The notes: generated by a model not told the origin, from the sequence alone. Numbered from the stretch's first letter, positions 16,966 to 27,283 are shown. The stretch is 64,000 bases of DNA from Bradyrhizobium sp. AUGA SZCCT0283 (GCF_018130385.1 NZ_JAFCLU010000010.1:124001-188000); one strand, 5' to 3'. Program-made: numbers and translations.

Positions 16966-17694
16966 CTATATGGAAATCGATCCGATGCTGGCTCCGCCGC
17001 AGACATACAGCGTCTGCCCGGTGATGAAGTCGGCATCCGGTGAACTGAAGAAACTAACCGCGCGCGCGACGTCGGCGGATTTGCCGAGGCGGCCGAGCGG
17101 AATCGACTGCGCCAGCTTTTTTGCACGTTCGGATTCCGGCGACATCACGCTCTCGAACATTTCGGTATCGCCGATCGGGCCGGGGGCTACGACATTGACG
17201 GTAATTCCGAAAGGGGCAAGCTCCAGCGCCCAGGTCCGCGCCATGCCGATGATGCCGGCCTTGGTGGCCGAATAGACCGTGCGGGTGGCGGCTCCCAGCG
17301 CGGCACGGGACGACAGCAGCACGATGCGGCCGAAGCCGGCCTGCTTCATGCCCGGCAGTGCCGCCTGCGCCAGCGCAATCGCGGCGCCGAAATGAAGCTG
17401 GGCCAATGCGCCGACATCCTCGTCAACGACCTCTTCCAGCGGCTTGGCGCGGATCGCGCCGGCATTGTGCACGACGTGGGTGATCGCAACTTTCGCGGCG
17501 ATCTCGGCCGCCGCCTGCCGGGTCGCGGTCGCATCGAGCAGGTCGACCTCGCGCGAGGAGAGCTTTGGGTGGCTCCAGTCGGGCTTGCGCCGCGACAGCG
17601 AAATCACGTCATAGCCCTCAGCCAGAAGGCCGCGGGCGATCGCCGCGCCAATGCCGGTATTGCCGCCGCTCACGATCGCCGTGTGCTGGACCAC
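16966..17694 (-). CDS. Short-chain dehydrogenase/reductase (SDR)
   Basis: This 242-residue SDR has the nucleotide motif SGGNTGIG near residues 9-16, HNAGA in the NNAG position, LLSS with the catalytic Ser, and YSATK as the YxxxK motif. PGPIGDTEMF follows where substrate-loop residues sit. It is probably an NAD-dependent dehydrogenase acting on a hydroxylated intermediate made by the Rieske oxygenase encoded upstream in the same operon. The gene begins 12 bases after the beta-subunit stop. The end residues CGGASIGSISI resemble typical SDR C-termini. The precise substrate is unknown. Confidence 0.88.
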   Translation of the reverse strand: MVQHTAIVSGGNTGIGAAIARGLLAEGYDVISLSRRKPDWSHPKLSSREVDLLDATATRQAAAEIAAKVAITHVVHNAGAIRAKPLEEVVDEDVGALAQLHFGAAIALAQAALPGMKQAGFGRIVLLSSRAALGAATRTVYSATKAGIIGMARTWALELAPFGITVNVVAPGPIGDTEMFESVMSPESERAKKLAQSIPLGRLGKSADVARAVSFFSSPDADFITGQTLYVCGGASIGSISI

Positions 17695-17706
17695 GCTCGT
17701 TCTCCG

Positions 17707-18219
17707 TCACATAAAGAGCTGGATGTTGCCGAAGGCAGCATCGCAATTGATCAGGTCGACGCGCTTCAGCTTGATCTTCAGCTTGCCGTCTTCGACGCAT
17801 AAATGATGCGTGATCCAGGCCGCATAGAGCGCCTGTTCGTCCAGGCGAGTCTCGACATAATGTATCGGAGTCCAGGTGACGTAGCGGTTGGCGGCGGCGT
17901 CGCGCGAATCCACCTGTGGTGTCTGCAACACGTGATGGCAGCGGCTCTTCGGCTTCTGGCTGAAGGTACGCGCGCCCTTGAGGCGCTCGACCCGGATCGA
18001 GAGCAGCAGCTTGTCCTCGTACATCAGCGAGCAGGTCAGCCGCGGATCGGTTTGATTCCATTCCAGCGGCATCCAGTAGAAGGCGTCGTCGGCGTACATA
18101 TCGAGCCATTCGTCGAAACGCTGCTCGTCGATCAGCCGCGCCTCGCGAACGACGAAGTCGATCAATTCCTGATCGGTAGGGACCGCATTCTTCAGAGGAG
18201 CCTCGGCGACCATGCTCAT
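17707..18219 (-). CDS. Aromatic-ring-hydroxylating oxygenase, beta subunit
   Basis: The 170-residue protein has the SnoaL/NTF2-like fold of dioxygenase small subunits. LIDEQRFDEWLDMYADDAFYWMPL lies near residues 28-51, followed by SLMYEDKLLL and the C-terminal strands TWTPIHYVETRL and HHLCVEDGKLKIKLKRVDLIN. Beta subunits are structural partners of the Rieske alpha subunit in hexamers. The size and the alpha-beta order match two-subunit enzymes such as salicylate 5-hydroxylase and benzoate-type dioxygenases. The start lies one base after the alpha stop; a second ATG two codons later is possible. Confidence 0.9.
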   Translation of the reverse strand: MSMVAEAPLKNAVPTDQELIDFVVREARLIDEQRFDEWLDMYADDAFYWMPLEWNQTDPRLTCSLMYEDKLLLSIRVERLKGARTFSQKPKSRCHHVLQTPQVDSRDAAANRYVTWTPIHYVETRLDEQALYAAWITHHLCVEDGKLKIKLKRVDLINCDAAFGNIQLFM

Positions 18220-18220
18220 G

Positions 18221-19534
18221 TCACATCCCCATCGTCATGAACTTGGTCCACGCCCGGAACTGGTGGCGCATCGGCCACTCGCTGGTTCCGTTGACCGCCA
18301 CATTGGTCTGCCCGGCCTCGTCGGGGCTGTACAGACGCTGGAGGTTCACCCACTCGTTGCCGTTCGAATGCAGGCCTTCCTGCGCGCGCTCGTACATTTC
18401 GAGGTCGTCATGGCCGACGATCGAGGTCGGCGCATTGATCAGCCGGTTGTACATCAGCGTACGCTCCAGCAGCATGTCGGGCGCATCGACGAGCTGGAAC
18501 GTCCAGGATTCGACCAGCGTCTTGTTGGCCGCGATCGGCTTGAAGTGCCGCAACAGCTGGATCGGCCCCTTGATCATGATGTTCGGGAAATAGACGGTGT
18601 TGTGCCGGTTCTCGTCCAGGATTGCCTTGGCGCGTTCCTCGCCATAGGCGGCTTTCATCTTCTCGAAATAGCCGGGCACCGCCGAATAGTCCGAATGGAT
18701 CGAATGGTGCACGCCGGTGTGGCCGTGGCCGTTGTCCCAGATCCGGATCCCCATGTTCTCGAAGAACTCGTACGGGCTCATGAAGGGGGCGATGATCTCG
18801 ACCGCCATCGGCTTCTTGGTCCCGGGCGGCGCCTTCTTCCAGACCTCGACCGCGGTCCCCGCGGAGGATTCGTGCGCCACCATCGGATGGCAGGTGTCGG
18901 TCTGGTTCTCGACCAGCATCTTCCAATTGCAATTGTGCATGTAGCGTAGCACGCCGCCGGCGACCTTGAGCTGGCCGACCGGCGAACGGTCGATCATGTT
19001 GTCGAAGCTCGACAGGCTTTCGCCGAAGAATTCCTCGAAGTCGAGGCCGCCGTCATTGATCTTGGCGAAGACGAAACCGCGATAGTTGCGGACGTGGCGC
19101 ACCGGCGCCATTCCGGGCGCGGCGTGGCTCTGCTCGAAGCCGGTGTTCTCGTAGCCCTTCTTCAGCGGGATCGCGAGTAGCGAGCCGTCGGTCTTGAAGC
19201 TCCAGGCGTGGTAGGGGCAGCGGAAGAATTTTCCGGTGTTGCCGCAGGTCTCGGACGTAATCCGCGTGCCCTTGTGCGGGCAGCGGTTGTGCAACACGTG
19301 CACCTTGCCGTCGGTATGGCGCACCAGCAGCACCGGCTGCGTGCCGATCGTGGTGCCGAAATAATCGCCCGCGTTGGGGACCTGGCTATCGTGGCCGACA
19401 TAGACCCAACTGTTCGGGAACATATGCTCCATCTCGAGTTGGAACACCTCTTCGCTGACATAGACGTCGCGATGAACTTCCTGCTCGCGGACCAGCGCGC
19501 GAAGCGCCTCGGCGTTGCCGGCATATCGGGTCAT
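18221..19534 (-). CDS. Rieske aromatic-ring-hydroxylating oxygenase, alpha subunit
   Basis: The 437-residue protein has the Rieske [2Fe-2S] site with Cys85-x-His87 and Cys106-x2-His109 (CPHKG and CPYHAW). The mononuclear iron site follows as Asp213, His216 and His221 in NQTDTCHPMVAH. These are all ligands of the class. It hydroxylates an aromatic ring using electrons from the flavoreductase encoded just upstream. With gentisate dioxygenase and a fumarylpyruvate-hydrolase-like gene nearby on the other strand, a salicylate 5-hydroxylase-like reaction giving gentisate is the leading hypothesis; a CoA-thioester substrate is an alternative. AAGGAGGAA precedes the ATG at 19534. Confidence 0.92.
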   Translation of the reverse strand: MTRYAGNAEALRALVREQEVHRDVYVSEEVFQLEMEHMFPNSWVYVGHDSQVPNAGDYFGTTIGTQPVLLVRHTDGKVHVLHNRCPHKGTRITSETCGNTGKFFRCPYHAWSFKTDGSLLAIPLKKGYENTGFEQSHAAPGMAPVRHVRNYRGFVFAKINDGGLDFEEFFGESLSSFDNMIDRSPVGQLKVAGGVLRYMHNCNWKMLVENQTDTCHPMVAHESSAGTAVEVWKKAPPGTKKPMAVEIIAPFMSPYEFFENMGIRIWDNGHGHTGVHHSIHSDYSAVPGYFEKMKAAYGEERAKAILDENRHNTVYFPNIMIKGPIQLLRHFKPIAANKTLVESWTFQLVDAPDMLLERTLMYNRLINAPTSIVGHDDLEMYERAQEGLHSNGNEWVNLQRLYSPDEAGQTNVAVNGTSEWPMRHQFRAWTKFMTMGM

Positions 19535-19545
19535 GCGTTCCTCCT

Positions 19546-20511
19546 TCACAGGTCGAGCACGAGGCGCTTGGTTTTCGCGCGCGAAATGCAGATCTGCATC
19601 ACCTTGTTCGACGCCTTTTCGCTTTCGCTCAAGATGTAGTCGCGATGATCGGGGATGCCCTCGATGACGGTGGTCTGGCAGATCCCGCAATCGCCGCGCT
19701 TGCAGTCATGTATCGGGTCTTCACCGGCATCGAGCAGCACGTCGAGGATGGTCTTGCCGGCCGGAATTTCGTAGACGCGGCCGTTGCTTTTGAGTTCGAC
19801 CTCGAAGCCGGCGTCGCCGGACTTCTCTTCGGGCGCGGTGAAGATCTCGAAATGCAGCCGTCCCTGCGGCCAGTTCATCCGCTTGGCCAGTGCGATGGCC
19901 GCTTCGATCATCGGCAACGGCCCGCAAAGATAGAGCGGCACGTCGGGCGCGAGCCGCGTCATCAGGCCCTCGAGATCGAAGAAGCGGCCGGCCTCGTCGT
20001 CGGCGTGGATGGTCGCGCTTGCGCCGGCCAGCCGCTCGATGTCGCCGAGAAAAGCCAGCTCGCTGCGGCTGCGGCCGGCGTAATAAAGCGAGAATGGCCG
20101 CATTGCCGCGCTCAATTCGCAGGCCATCGTAAGCAGCGGCGTCACGCCGATGCCGCCCGCGACCAGCGCGACTTCGCCTGTGCCAGATCCGAGGGGAAAA
20201 TTGTTCGCCGGCGGCGAGATCGTCAGGCGATCGCCGGTCTTGAGACCATGCATGTAGGTCGAGCCGCCGTGGCTCTTGCTTTCCTGCAGCACGGCGATGC
20301 GATAGGCGGTCGGATGTTCGGCGGCCGCACGCGGCGAGATCGTCTCGATCAGCGAATAGGAGCGCCGGCCGACATCGGGCAGATGCACGTCGATATGGGC
20401 GCCGGCGGCCCAGCCCGGCATCGGGGCGCCGTTGGCGCGCGCCAGCACGAATTCGCGAATGCGCGGCGTGAGCGCCTCGGCCTTCGATACCACGACCTCG
20501 AATTGATCCAT
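19546..20511 (-). CDS. Oxygenase reductase: FNR-type flavodomain plus C-terminal plant-type 2Fe-2S ferredoxin
   Basis: The 321-residue protein is laid out like phthalate-dioxygenase-reductase or vanillate VanB proteins. A flavin domain comes first (RRSYSLIE at about residues 49-56), then an NAD domain (LVAGGIGVTPLL, YLCGPLPMIEAA), then a C-terminal plant-type [2Fe-2S] domain with CKRGDCGIC and a fourth Cys in QICISRAK. It passes electrons from NAD(P)H to the Rieske alpha subunit. It starts two bases before the iorB stop region ends and is followed after 11 bases by the alpha subunit, so transfer within one operon is clear. Confidence 0.92.
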   Translation of the reverse strand: MDQFEVVVSKAEALTPRIREFVLARANGAPMPGWAAGAHIDVHLPDVGRRSYSLIETISPRAAAEHPTAYRIAVLQESKSHGGSTYMHGLKTGDRLTISPPANNFPLGSGTGEVALVAGGIGVTPLLTMACELSAAMRPFSLYYAGRSRSELAFLGDIERLAGASATIHADDEAGRFFDLEGLMTRLAPDVPLYLCGPLPMIEAAIALAKRMNWPQGRLHFEIFTAPEEKSGDAGFEVELKSNGRVYEIPAGKTILDVLLDAGEDPIHDCKRGDCGICQTTVIEGIPDHRDYILSESEKASNKVMQICISRAKTKRLVLDL

Positions 20512-20513
20512 CC

Positions 20514-22058
20514 TCAGGCGCCCTCGAACAATGTTTCGACGGTACGCAACGCGCCGTCGAGCTCGGCGCCATCGGCGTCCTTCAGCGCGACCTTGGTCAG
20601 CCGCTGCACCCATTCGGCGGCATCGGGCCGGCCGGCCAGGCGCTCCGACGCAAGCATGACCTTGTCGAATTTCGTCTCGCCGCGGGAATGCGTGTCCGAA
20701 TAGCCGCCGACGAGACGGCGCGTCTCGCACACGGCGGTCGCGAGCGCGACATCGCTTGCTGCGAATTTCAAGACGCGTTGCGCCCATTGGTCGAGATGGC
20801 GCATCTCTCGCGAATGCCGCAGCGTGCGGCGGCGGAATCGGCGCAAGCCCGCCACGCAGTACAGCATCAGGAACGCCGACGGTGCGGTCGTCCGCAGTCT
20901 GCGTCCACGATCGATGAGCCGGGCGAGCCGTTCGCTGCGCTCGATCTTTTCGCCGAGCCGCGGCGGCAAGAGCCCCGCCATTTCCTCGATCCTTGGATGG
21001 AAGAATTCGGTGATCCCGAGGATCTGGTCGTCGCCGGCCCGCGCCTCGCGGCGCACCCGGTCGAATCGCCCCGCACGCGTCTTGAGATCCGCCACGCGGA
21101 TCACGTCGTCATAGGCCATCGCGACGGCGAGATATTTGGCAAAGGCCTGCATCAGCCCGGTCGCGTCGCGCGGCATCGCTTCCAGCCGGTCGAGATATTC
21201 GCGGCCATAGGCTGTGTCCTGATAATCGACCACGCGCTGCAGGCCGGCGGCGACGATTCCATGCAGTTCTGCCGGCAATTGCCGCGCCCGCGCGACAAGC
21301 GCGTCGTAATCGGCATGGCCGATCGGTTCGAGACGCGGAAAGCGTTTGGCGAGCGGCGATTTTGCCGCCGGCTTGATCTTGGGATCCTGCGCGAGCGTGG
21401 CGGCGGCCCGCTCGCGGCCGGCGGTGAAGGCGCGCAGGCTGGCATCGACACCGACGCCGGCTGAGCGGATCGTGGCTTCAAAATCCTCGGTCGTGAAGGG
21501 CAGGGCGCCGGAGCCCGCGAGCGCACCGAACAGCACCGAAGAGACCACGCTGCCGGTGGCATCCGCGATCTCGGCCATGTCGAACGCGATGAAGCGGTTG
21601 GCCGCGACGTTCGCGGCCTCGTAGACCTGCGACGCATCGGCGGTGCCGTCACCGGGCGCGGTCTTCTCGATGACGGCCAGGGAGCGGTGCGAGGAGCCGA
21701 TCAACAACGTACGATCGGGCGAGACCAGCCCGCGCAAAATGGCGCGGCCGGCTTCCATTAGTTCGGCGCCGATCACGATGTCGACCTTGCCGGGCGCCGG
21801 CATCAGCGACAGCACAGGGTAACGCTCCGGCTTGCTGGCATCGGGCGCGATCATCTCGATGTAGTAGATCGTCGCACCCGTGCGCTGCGCGACGCCGGGC
21901 ACTGACGTTGATTGTGCAAACCAGCCGCGCCGCTCTGCCAGCGCCACGATCCAGTCGACCAATACGCCGCCGCCCTGGCCGCCCATCGCAAGCACCGCAA
22001 CGGTAATGGGCCGCGCCTGACTGAGCGCGATGGAGGAGGGGGCGACCGAGACGTTCAT
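20514..22058 (-). CDS. iorB: Indolepyruvate oxidoreductase subunit beta family protein with C-terminal DUF6537-like extension
   Basis: The 514-residue protein begins with the gamma-type pyruvate:ferredoxin oxidoreductase domain (VAVLAMGGQGGGVLVDWIV, QSTSVPGVAQRTGATIYYIE, about residues 18-70). It continues with a long, basic helical region beyond about residue 230 that archaeal IorB lacks and that I recall as DUF6537. It overlaps iorA by 4 bases (ATGA), a sign of coupled translation and a fixed complex. With IorA it would oxidise an aryl-2-oxo acid to an aryl-acetyl-CoA with reduction of an acceptor. The Rieske genes downstream in the same operon are an unusual partner. Confidence 0.85.
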   Translation of the reverse strand: MNVSVAPSSIALSQARPITVAVLAMGGQGGGVLVDWIVALAERRGWFAQSTSVPGVAQRTGATIYYIEMIAPDASKPERYPVLSLMPAPGKVDIVIGAELMEAGRAILRGLVSPDRTLLIGSSHRSLAVIEKTAPGDGTADASQVYEAANVAANRFIAFDMAEIADATGSVVSSVLFGALAGSGALPFTTEDFEATIRSAGVGVDASLRAFTAGRERAAATLAQDPKIKPAAKSPLAKRFPRLEPIGHADYDALVARARQLPAELHGIVAAGLQRVVDYQDTAYGREYLDRLEAMPRDATGLMQAFAKYLAVAMAYDDVIRVADLKTRAGRFDRVRREARAGDDQILGITEFFHPRIEEMAGLLPPRLGEKIERSERLARLIDRGRRLRTTAPSAFLMLYCVAGLRRFRRRTLRHSREMRHLDQWAQRVLKFAASDVALATAVCETRRLVGGYSDTHSRGETKFDKVMLASERLAGRPDAAEWVQRLTKVALKDADGAELDGALRTVETLFEGA

Positions 22059-24217
22059 GCCGCCTCCTGTTGGAACATGACCCGCCGTCCCGCCCGCCAG
22101 CGCTGCAAGGCGCCGATCATCCGCCGCCAGACGCGGTCGAGCCGCGCTTCGAACGCGTTCGGATTGGAAACGATGTCGGCGCGATAGAAGGAGGGACACA
22201 AGACGGCCGCGTCCGCGACCTCGCCGCAATGGCCGCAGCCGACGCAGGTATTGTCGACCGCTGCGACCGGATTGTCCTTTAGGGGATCGCTGGTCGGTTT
22301 CACCGACAGCGACGGACAGCCGGACAGGCGGATACAGGCGTGATCGCCCGAACAGACGTCTTCATCGACACCGAAGCGCTCGCGCACGACCCGCTCGCCG
22401 CGCTTGGCGGCGGCCGCCACCAGCGGCTTCACGCGCCGCTGCTTGTTCAGCATGCATTCCGACGAGGCGACGATGATCTTCGGACCCTTTTCCTCCGTCG
22501 TCAGCGCCTCGCGCAGCGTGTCGCGCATGTGCGAGACGTCGTAGGTGCGGTCGATCTGGCGCACCCATTTGGCGCCGACGCCCTTCACCGCCTCGACGAT
22601 CGGATGCTTGGTCGAACGCGAACGGTTGTCGGCGCGCGAGGAAGGGATGTCCTGGCCGCCGGTCGCGGCGGCATAATAATTGTCGACCACGACGATCACG
22701 CTGTCGTGCTGGTTGAAGACGGCGTTGCCGACGCCGCTGGTCAGCCCGTTATGCCAGAAGCCGCCGTCGCCCATGATCGAGATCGAGCGCTTGCTCGCCG
22801 GAACGTTGAAGGCCGAGGCCGACGCCGGGCCGAGCCCGTAGCCCATGGTGGTGGCGCCGATATTGAACGGCGGCAGGATCGAGAACAAATGGCAGCCGAT
22901 ATCGGCGGCGATATGATGTGGGCCGAGTTCCTTTTCCACCAGCTTCATCGCGGAAAAGATCGGCCGCTCCGGACAGCCGGTGCAAAAACCCGGCGGCCGC
23001 GGCGGCACCACGTCGGCCAGCGCGCGGATCTTGTCGTCGACCTCGACCCGGTCGATGTTCGGCGCGCGTGCGGCATCCGGCAGCGCGTCGGGGCGCCAGC
23101 GGCGGATGAAGGCGCCGATCGCCGCGCCCATGACCTGGGCGGTGTATTCGCCGGCCATCGGGAATAGGTCCTTGCCGTGCAGCTTGGCCGGAATGTCCGC
23201 GTTGCGCAGGATCTTGTGCAGCGACTGCTCGATGAATTCGGGCTGGCCCTCCTCGACCATCAGCACCGCCTTCTTAGCCCGGCAGAAGTCGATCACCTCG
23301 CGGTCGACGATCGGATAGGTCACGTTCATCACATAGAGCGGCACCCGCGTCTCGCCCCAGATATCGGCAAGGCCAGCCTCGCGCAGCGCCGTGATGACGC
23401 CGTTATACATGCCGCCCTGCATGATGATGCCGATATCGTCGATATCGCCGTCAAACGTCTCGTTCATGCCGCGGGCGTGGATGAATTCGACCGCCGCGGG
23501 CCAGCGGTGCTCAATCTTCTCCTTCTCGTGCAGGAACGAGGCCGGCGGCAGGACGATGCGGTTGGTGTCGCGCGACGGCGCATCGAGCGCGCGGGCAAGT
23601 GGAAAGCTGGGGCGGACATTGTCGCGGGTGGCGAAGCGGCCATGGACATGGCAGGCGCGGATCCGCACCTCCAGCATCACGGGCGTATTCGACGCTTCGG
23701 ATAGCTCAAAGGAATCGTGCACGGCCTTGACGATGGACGCCACGTTGGGCCGCGGATCGACCAGCCAGAGCTGCGACTTCATCGCAAACGCATGCGAACG
23801 CTCCTGCATGATGGAGGAGCCTTCGCCGTAATCCTCGCCGATGATGATGAGCGCGCCGCCGGTCACGCCGCCCGAGGACAGGTTGGCGAGCGCGTCGGAC
23901 GCGACGTTGACGCCGACCGGCGCCTTGAAGGTGACCGCGCCGCGGATCGGGTACATCACGGAAGCCGAGAGCGTCGCCGCCGCCGTTGCCTCGCTGGCGC
24001 TCGATTCGAAATGCACGCCGAGGTCGGAAAGGATATCCTGCGCGTCCGAGAGCACGTCCATCAGATGCGAGATCGGCGCACCCTGGTAGCCGGCGACATA
24101 ACTGACGCCGCATTCGAGCAGTGCTTTTGTAATGGCGAGGATGCCTTCGCCGCGAAATTCCTGGCCGGCGCCCAGCTTCAGGTCCTCCACCTCGCGTGCG
24201 AAAGAGCGTTCTGCCAT
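22055..24217 (-). CDS. iorA: Indolepyruvate ferredoxin oxidoreductase-like subunit alpha (TPP enzyme)
   Basis: The 720-residue protein has the pyrimidine-binding domain first (SSASEATAAATLSASVMYPI) and the TPP/PP domain later (CTGCPERP at 412-419, GDGGFWHN at 483-490 and NYYAAATGGQ). A C-terminal ferredoxin region carries one canonical 4Fe-4S motif (Cys658, 661, 664, 674). The preceding Cys-rich stretch is spaced differently (Cys622, 628, 634). The enzyme decarboxylates an aryl-pyruvate to an acyl-CoA. GAGGAGG lies 6 bases upstream of the ATG. It is the first gene of a seven-gene leftward operon ending in a MarR regulator, and an inverted repeat at 24269-24290 lies in its promoter region. Confidence 0.88.
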   Translation of the reverse strand: MAERSFAREVEDLKLGAGQEFRGEGILAITKALLECGVSYVAGYQGAPISHLMDVLSDAQDILSDLGVHFESSASEATAAATLSASVMYPIRGAVTFKAPVGVNVASDALANLSSGGVTGGALIIIGEDYGEGSSIMQERSHAFAMKSQLWLVDPRPNVASIVKAVHDSFELSEASNTPVMLEVRIRACHVHGRFATRDNVRPSFPLARALDAPSRDTNRIVLPPASFLHEKEKIEHRWPAAVEFIHARGMNETFDGDIDDIGIIMQGGMYNGVITALREAGLADIWGETRVPLYVMNVTYPIVDREVIDFCRAKKAVLMVEEGQPEFIEQSLHKILRNADIPAKLHGKDLFPMAGEYTAQVMGAAIGAFIRRWRPDALPDAARAPNIDRVEVDDKIRALADVVPPRPPGFCTGCPERPIFSAMKLVEKELGPHHIAADIGCHLFSILPPFNIGATTMGYGLGPASASAFNVPASKRSISIMGDGGFWHNGLTSGVGNAVFNQHDSVIVVVDNYYAAATGGQDIPSSRADNRSRSTKHPIVEAVKGVGAKWVRQIDRTYDVSHMRDTLREALTTEEKGPKIIVASSECMLNKQRRVKPLVAAAAKRGERVVRERFGVDEDVCSGDHACIRLSGCPSLSVKPTSDPLKDNPVAAVDNTCVGCGHCGEVADAAVLCPSFYRADIVSNPNAFEARLDRVWRRMIGALQRWRAGRRVMFQQEAA

Positions 24218-24494
24218 GCTCGCCTCCTCGGCCTTGCGGGGAACTCCGGACGACCGAATATAATTTTAGACATCAAACAAAAATGATGTCAATCGGACTC
24301 GCGGGTTCGCGCATGACAAAACACGCTGCGCGCAGCGACGTGCAGTTTTGCAGCCTGTTTCGTGGGCTTTATGCACAGCCGGCCGGCTCTGGCGCCGGAT
24401 CGGCTCGCTTGACAGGATATTTTAGCCATGAAACATTATTGGAGCGCGTCGCGCCTGGCGGGCGTACGCTGAAGCGGCCTTGCGGGAGACTGAC
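24218..24494. promoter_or_regulatory. Divergent promoter region of the iorA operon and acyl-CoA dehydrogenase gene, with inverted repeat
   Basis: The 277 bases hold an AT-rich island in GC-rich surroundings. GACATCA at 24269-24275 and TGATGTC at 24284-24290 form a perfect 7-bp inverted repeat with an 8-base A-rich spacer, about 50 bases upstream of iorA. The size fits a MarR-type operator. On the right, TTGACA at 24409-24414 is followed by an AT-rich block near 24431-24440 and could be the rightward promoter, though spacing to a -10 is not ideal. Confidence 0.5.
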
Positions 24495-25670
<1,176 letters not shown>

Positions 25671-25711
25671 CCGCGCGGGCGTGCAGTCGCATTCTGCTAC
25701 GGGAGTAGGAA

Positions 25712-26116
25712 ATGTTCGAGTTCTTGCAGCCGCCCGGTTGGGCCAAGCCGAGCGGTTACGCGAACGGCATAGCTGCCCGCGGCAAGATGATCTTCGTCGC
25801 AGGCCAGATCGGCTGGAACGAACAATGCAAGTTCGAATCGGATGATCTGGTGGAGCAGACCGGCCAGACCCTGAAAAACGTCGCAGCCGTCTTGCGCGCC
25901 GGCGGTGCCGGGCCCGAGCATATCGTGTCGATGACGTGGTTCCTGCTCGACCGCAAGGAATACTCGGCGCGCCTGAAGGAAGTCGGTGTGGCCTATCGCG
26001 ACGTGATGGGCCGGAACTTTCCGGCCATGACGGCGCTGCAGGTGTCGGGGCTGATCGAGGATCGCGCCAAGGTCGAAATCCAGGCGATCGCGATGATACC
26101 TGACCAGATGAACTGA
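25712..26116 (+). CDS. RidA/YjgF/YER057c family protein
   Basis: The 134-residue protein has the chorismate-mutase-like trimeric fold of RidA proteins. IFVAGQIGW lies near residues 27-35, QTLKNVAAVLRAGGAG near 52-67, and PAMTALQVSGL near 108-118. The conserved Arg of true RidA deaminases (usually in a C-terminal R-x-x-x-E region) is not obvious, so a variant subgroup is likely. Members remove reactive enamine/imine intermediates or serve as accessory enzymes in aromatic catabolism, for example near 2-aminophenol-type pathways. GGGAGTAGG precedes the ATG. It lies between an acyl-CoA dehydrogenase and a ring-cleavage dioxygenase. Confidence 0.85.
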   Translation: MFEFLQPPGWAKPSGYANGIAARGKMIFVAGQIGWNEQCKFESDDLVEQTGQTLKNVAAVLRAGGAGPEHIVSMTWFLLDRKEYSARLKEVGVAYRDVMGRNFPAMTALQVSGLIEDRAKVEIQAIAMIPDQMN

Positions 26117-26155
26117 CACGCAACGCCGGACACGGCGACAGCACAGGAGGGCGAC

Positions 26156-27283
26156 ATGGCAACGAAAGCTCGTGAAAACCACCGGGAAGACGTGGCCGGA
26201 CGGGCCAATGTCGAGGATACGCCTGAACTGCTCGCCTATTACGACGAACTCGAAAGGCTGGAGGCCGGCGCGCTCTGGACGGTCGCGAACAAGATCGAGC
26301 CCTGGCAGCCCAGATCGTCTTCCGTTCCAGTGTTGTGGCGCTATGAGAACCTCCGCGCGCATGTGCTGCGATCGGTTGAACTGGTGTCGCCCGAAAAGGC
26401 CGGGCGGCGCGTCATCTATCTGAACAATCCCGGCCGGCGTGAGCACGCCGCCGCAGTCGGCTGGCTCTATTCCGGCCTGCAGGTCATGCATCCGGGCGAG
26501 GTCGCGTCGGCCCACGCGCATTCGGCATCCGCGCTTCGCTTCATCATGGAAGGCGAGGGCGCCTACACCATCGTCGATGGCCACAAGATGACGCTCGGCG
26601 CCAACGATTTTGTGCTGACGCCGAACGGCACCTGGCACGAACACGGCGTCTCCAGCGACGGCACACCCTGCATCTGGCAGGACGGCCTCGACATTCCCCT
26701 GGTCAACGCGCTCGAAGCCAATTTCTATGTAGTCCATCCCGACCTGCAGCAGAGCGTCGGCTATCCCGTCGACGACATGACGCATATCTGGGGCAATCGC
26801 GGCCTGCGTCCGGCCGGCGCCGAATGGTCCAAGGGATATTCTCCGCTGCTGAAATATGAGTGGGGTCCGACCTACGAAGCGCTGCAGCGATACGCCAAGG
26901 CCACCGATGGTTCGCCTTACGATGGCATTCTCATGAACTATGTAAACCCGGTGACCGGCGGGCCGGTGATGCAGACGATCGGCGCGTCGATGCAGATGCT
27001 GCGGCCGGGCGAGAGCACGCGTGCGCATCGTCATACCGGCAGCTTCATCTATCAGGTCGCAAAGGGACGTGGTCGCTCGATCATCGACGGCAAGCGTTTC
27101 GACTGGAAGGAGCGCGACATCTTCTGCGTTCCGTCATGGGCCTGGCATGAGCATGTGAACGCCTCCGCCAGCGAGGACGCCTGCCTCTTCACCTTCAACG
27201 ACCTGCCGGTCATGCACGCGCTCGGGCTCTACCGCGAGGAAGCTTTTGGCGACAATGGCGGCCGGCAGCCCCTCGTATCGTAG
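26156..27283 (+). CDS. Gentisate 1,2-dioxygenase-like bicupin
   Basis: The 375-residue bicupin has metal ligands in the N-terminal cupin at His120, His122 and His161 (AHAHSASALRF and TWHEHG). A second cupin carries the sequence RAHRHTGSFIYQVAKG and a WHEH repeat near residue 328. The length, the N-terminal YYDELERLEAGALW segment and the duplicated WHEH match gentisate or 1-hydroxy-2-naphthoate dioxygenases. It opens gentisate to maleylpyruvate using Fe(II). An FAH-type hydrolase follows, the expected neighbour. GGAGGGC precedes the ATG. The TAG stop lies inside the left arm of the perfect hairpin at 27281-27319. Confidence 0.88.
   Translation: MATKARENHREDVAGRANVEDTPELLAYYDELERLEAGALWTVANKIEPWQPRSSSVPVLWRYENLRAHVLRSVELVSPEKAGRRVIYLNNPGRREHAAAVGWLYSGLQVMHPGEVASAHAHSASALRFIMEGEGAYTIVDGHKMTLGANDFVLTPNGTWHEHGVSSDGTPCIWQDGLDIPLVNALEANFYVVHPDLQQSVGYPVDDMTHIWGNRGLRPAGAEWSKGYSPLLKYEWGPTYEALQRYAKATDGSPYDGILMNYVNPVTGGPVMQTIGASMQMLRPGESTRAHRHTGSFIYQVAKGRGRSIIDGKRFDWKERDIFCVPSWAWHEHVNASASEDACLFTFNDLPVMHALGLYREEAFGDNGGRQPLVS

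Noticed and set aside
25697..27034. 445-codon minus-strand frame opposite the RidA and gentisate dioxygenase genes
   Set aside because: Reads as a shadow; the opposite strand has two well-supported proteins.
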